Positions 4,626 to 7,006 of a stretch of 7,006 nt of DNA are shown in pieces (position 1 is the first letter of the stretch; the number at the start of each line of letters is the position of its first letter). Made by a program: the position numbers and the translations under genes. Origin of the DNA: JAUSIF01 sp964620215. GTDB lineage: Bacteria; Pseudomonadota; Alphaproteobacteria; Rhizobiales; Xanthobacteraceae. Below the pieces are notes generated by a model. It did no database searches, was not told the DNA's origin, and was given only the letters and a program-made list of their open reading frames with translations. The DNA is taken from the NCBI GenBank assembly GCA_964620215.1, contig CAZUJE010000145.1:1-7006 (forward strand), given 5' to 3'.

Positions 4626-7006
4626 TTACTCGGCCGGCGTCGGTCCCTCGATCAGTTCTTTCGAGGTCGAGGCGCCTTCCTTCTTGCGCTCCGCGACAAT
4701 CAGTTCGTCGCGATGCGTGGCGACCGAGCGCAGCTTGCCCATCGTGGAGCCGGTACCGGCCGGGATGAGACGGCCCACGATGACGTTCTCCTTGAGACCG
4801 TCGAGCGTGTCGCTCTTGCCCTGCACCGCGGCTTCGGTGAGCACGCGCGTCGTTTCCTGGAACGAGGCGGCGGAGATGAAGGAGCGGGTTTGCAGCGACG
4901 CCTTGGTGATGCCGAGCAGCACCGAGTGTCCCTTTGCCTGCTTCTTGCCCTCTTCTTTCGCCTTGACGTTGATCTCGTCCATTTCGATCTTGTCGATATG
5001 CTCGCCCGGGATGAGATCGGTCTCGCCGGCATCGTCGATCTCGACCTTCTGCAACATCTGGCGAACGATCACCTCGATGTGCTTGTCGTTGATGGCGACA
5101 CCCTGCAAGCGATAGACGTCCTGGATTTCGTTCACGAGATAGGCAGCGAGTTCCTCGATGCCCTTGATCGCCAGGATATCGTGCGGCGCGGGGTTGCCGT
5201 CCACGATGTAGTCGCCCTTTTCCACCAGATCGCCGTCCTGCACATAGACGCTGCGGCCCTTCGGGATCAGGTACTCGACCGGCTCCAGCTTGGAGTCGTT
5301 CGGCTCAATGGAGAGACGGTACTTGTTCTTGTAGTCCTTGCCAAAGCGGATGGTGCCGGCGATCTCGGCGATGATCGCCGCATCCTTCGGCTTGCGGGCC
5401 TCGAACAGTTCGGCCACACGCGGCAGGCCGCCGGTGATGTCGCGCGTCTTCGCGGCTTCCGTCGGCACGCGCGCGAGCACGTCGCCCGCCTTCACATGCG
5501 CGCCCGGATCGACCGAGAGGATCGCATCCATCGGCAGCGAGTATTTCGCTTCACCGCCGCGGCGGAGACGGGTCAACTTCGCGACCGCACCCGCCGTGCT
5601 CGTGATGGAGATCGCCGGATGCAGATCGGGTTGAGCGCGCGAACCTGCCGTGCGCCAGTCGGTAACCTGGCGCTTGGCGATGCCGGTCGACTCGTCGATC
5701 GCTTCCGAGAGCGACTGGCCGTCCACGAGATCGTGGTAGTTCACCGTGCCGTCGACTTCCGTCAAAATCGGACGGGTGTACGGATCCCACTCCGCGATGC
5801 GCTGACCGCGCTTGATGGCGTCGTTCTCGTCCAGTTTCAGCCTCGCGCCGTAAGGGATACGGTGCGTGGCAAGTTCGGTGCCGTCCTGGTCAACGACGAT
5901 GACCGACAGGTTGCGGCTCATCGCCATCAACTCGCCAACCGAGTTCTTCACGACTTCGCGGTTCTTGATCTTCACCTTGCCCTCGAAGTTGGACTCGATG
6001 AAGGACTGCTCCGCGAATTGCGCGGCACCGCCGATGTGGAAGGTGCGCATCGTGAGCTGCGTGCCCGGCTCACCGATCGACTGGGCGGCAATGACGCCGA
6101 CCGCTTCGCCGAGGTTGACCGGCGTGCCGCGGGCGAGATCGCGCCCGTAGCACTTCTGGCACACACCATTGACGGTTTCGCAAGTGAGCACCGAACGGAT
6201 GCGCACTTCCTGCACCGCCGCGTTGGCCACCGCCTCGATATGCGGCTCTTCCATGAGCACGCCGCGCTTGACGACGACCTTGCCCGATTTCGGATCGGTG
6301 ATTTCGTCCGCCGTGGTGCGGCCGAGGATGCGGGTTCCCAATGACACGACAACCTGACCCGCATCGATGATGGCGCGCATCTTGATGCCGGCCTTGGTGC
6401 CGCAATCGGCTTCGTTGATGATGCAGTCCTGCGCAACGTCCACGAGACGGCGCGTCAGGTAACCGGAGTTCGCCGTCTTCAAGGCGGTATCGGCCAGACC
6501 CTTGCGGGCGCCGTGGGTCGAGTTGAAGTACTCGAGCACGGAGAGGCCTTCCTTGAAGTTCGAGATGATCGGGCTTTCGATGATCTCGCCCGATGGCTTC
6601 GCCATCGGCCCGCGCATGCCCGCGAGCTGCTTCATCTGCTCGGGCGAGCCGCGCGCACCGGAGTGCGACATCATGTAGATCGAATTCATCGGCTTTTCGC
6701 GGCCCTGCTCGTCCTTCTTCACGGACGAGATTTCCTTCATCATCTCGTCGGCGATGTTCTTGGTGCACTTCGACCAGGCATCGACGACCTTGTTGTACTT
6801 CTCGCCCTGGGTGATGAGGCCGTCGTTGTACTGCTGCTCGAATTCCTTCGCGAGCGTACGGGTGCCTTCCACCATCGCCCACTTCTTCGTGGGCACAACC
6901 ATGTCGTCCTTGCCGAACGAAATGCCGGCCTTGAACGCATGATGGAAACCAAGCGCCATGATGCGGTCGCAGAAGATCACCGTCTCCTTCTGACCGCAGT
7001 GGCGAT
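4626..7006 (-). CDS. rpoC: DNA-directed RNA polymerase beta' subunit, C-terminal part (5' end outside window)
   Basis: The window holds the last 792 residues of beta', somewhat more than half of a normal ~1,400-residue protein. The frame is open to the window edge (RHCGQKETVIFCDR), so the GTG at 6980 is internal, not a start. Counting from that codon, the F-loop region MSHSGARGSPEQMKQLAGMR is at about 104-123. The bridge helix, including STHGARKGLADTALKTANSG, is at about 154-173. Zinc-site ligands are Cys193, Cys267, Cys274 and Cys277, all four present. The GEPGTQLTMRTFHIGG trigger-loop half is at about 304-318. After a proteobacterial SI3-type insertion, the second half DITGGLPRVAELFEARKPK begins near 515. 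The catalytic NADFDGD motif lies upstream, outside the window. The C-terminal clamp segment GITKASLQTRSFISAASFQE is present. It ends with TAA, 63 nt before the oxidase gene. Confidence 0.98.
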   Translation of the reverse strand, partial: RHCGQKETVIFCDRIMALGFHHAFKAGISFGKDDMVVPTKKWAMVEGTRTLAKEFEQQYNDGLITQGEKYNKVVDAWSKCTKNIADEMMKEISSVKKDEQGREKPMNSIYMMSHSGARGSPEQMKQLAGMRGPMAKPSGEIIESPIISNFKEGLSVLEYFNSTHGARKGLADTALKTANSGYLTRRLVDVAQDCIINEADCGTKAGIKMRAIIDAGQVVVSLGTRILGRTTADEITDPKSGKVVVKRGVLMEEPHIEAVANAAVQEVRIRSVLTCETVNGVCQKCYGRDLARGTPVNLGEAVGVIAAQSIGEPGTQLTMRTFHIGGAAQFAEQSFIESNFEGKVKIKNREVVKNSVGELMAMSRNLSVIVVDQDGTELATHRIPYGARLKLDENDAIKRGQRIAEWDPYTRPILTEVDGTVNYHDLVDGQSLSEAIDESTGIAKRQVTDWRTAGSRAQPDLHPAISITSTAGAVAKLTRLRRGGEAKYSLPMDAILSVDPGAHVKAGDVLARVPTEAAKTRDITGGLPRVAELFEARKPKDAAIIAEIAGTIRFGKDYKNKYRLSIEPNDSKLEPVEYLIPKGRSVYVQDGDLVEKGDYIVDGNPAPHDILAIKGIEELAAYLVNEIQDVYRLQGVAINDKHIEVIVRQMLQKVEIDDAGETDLIPGEHIDKIEMDEINVKAKEEGKKQAKGHSVLLGITKASLQTRSFISAASFQETTRVLTEAAVQGKSDTLDGLKENVIVGRLIPAGTGSTMGKLRSVATHRDELIVAERKKEGASTSKELIEGPTPAE

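Noticed and set aside
4713..6344. Plus-strand open frame of 543 codons antisense to rpoC
   Set aside because: The opposite strand is conserved RpoC throughout, and the translation is His/Arg/Asp-rich shadow sequence with no motif.

Overview
The window is a stretch of bacterial housekeeping DNA in which every gene lies on the minus strand. Transcription order, from high to low coordinates, is: the 3' part of rpoC (RNA polymerase beta'), a flavin amine-oxidase-family gene, rpsL (ribosomal protein S12), rpsG (S7) and fusA (elongation factor G). This is the classic rpoBC-str chromosomal arrangement with one metabolic-looking gene placed between its two halves. The high GC, the 690-residue EF-G and the wording of RpoC and EF-G resemble Alphaproteobacteria, most likely Hyphomicrobiales (Rhizobiales; a Bradyrhizobium/Xanthobacter-type relative). 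That placement comes from recalled family resemblance, not a search.

Region by region: (1) 4626-7006 holds the C-terminal 792 residues of RpoC, open at the window edge. (2) 4563-4625 is a short gap containing a perfect 10-bp GC-rich stem-loop that looks like a terminator with a poor U-tract. (3) 3318-4562 is a complete 414-residue FAD-dependent amine oxidase-like protein. (4) 2953-3317 is a 365-base non-coding gap. It contains a convincing sigma70-type promoter for the str operon (-35 TTGACG, -10 TCTAAA), a 12-bp palindrome in the promoter spacer, and a predicted leader of about 233 nt with several possible and partly competing hairpins. (5) 2-2952 is a compact rpsL-rpsG-fusA operon with gaps of 11 and 24 nt. 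The rpsG Shine-Dalgarno overlaps the rpsL stop codon. tuf would be the expected next gene but lies outside the window.

Functionally, rpoC, rpsL, rpsG and fusA supply the transcription and translation machinery: a polymerase subunit, two small-subunit ribosomal proteins and the translocation GTPase. The oxidase has no evident role in that machinery. Its placement, the hairpin before it and the fresh promoter after it suggest that the rpoBC and str units are transcribed at least partly independently. I see no mobile element, CRISPR array, RNA gene or clearly new multi-gene system. The points worth a second look are the oxidase and its altered dinucleotide-binding motif, the palindrome inside the promoter, the structured rpsL leader, and the lack of room for an E. 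coli-type S7 target between rpsL and rpsG.
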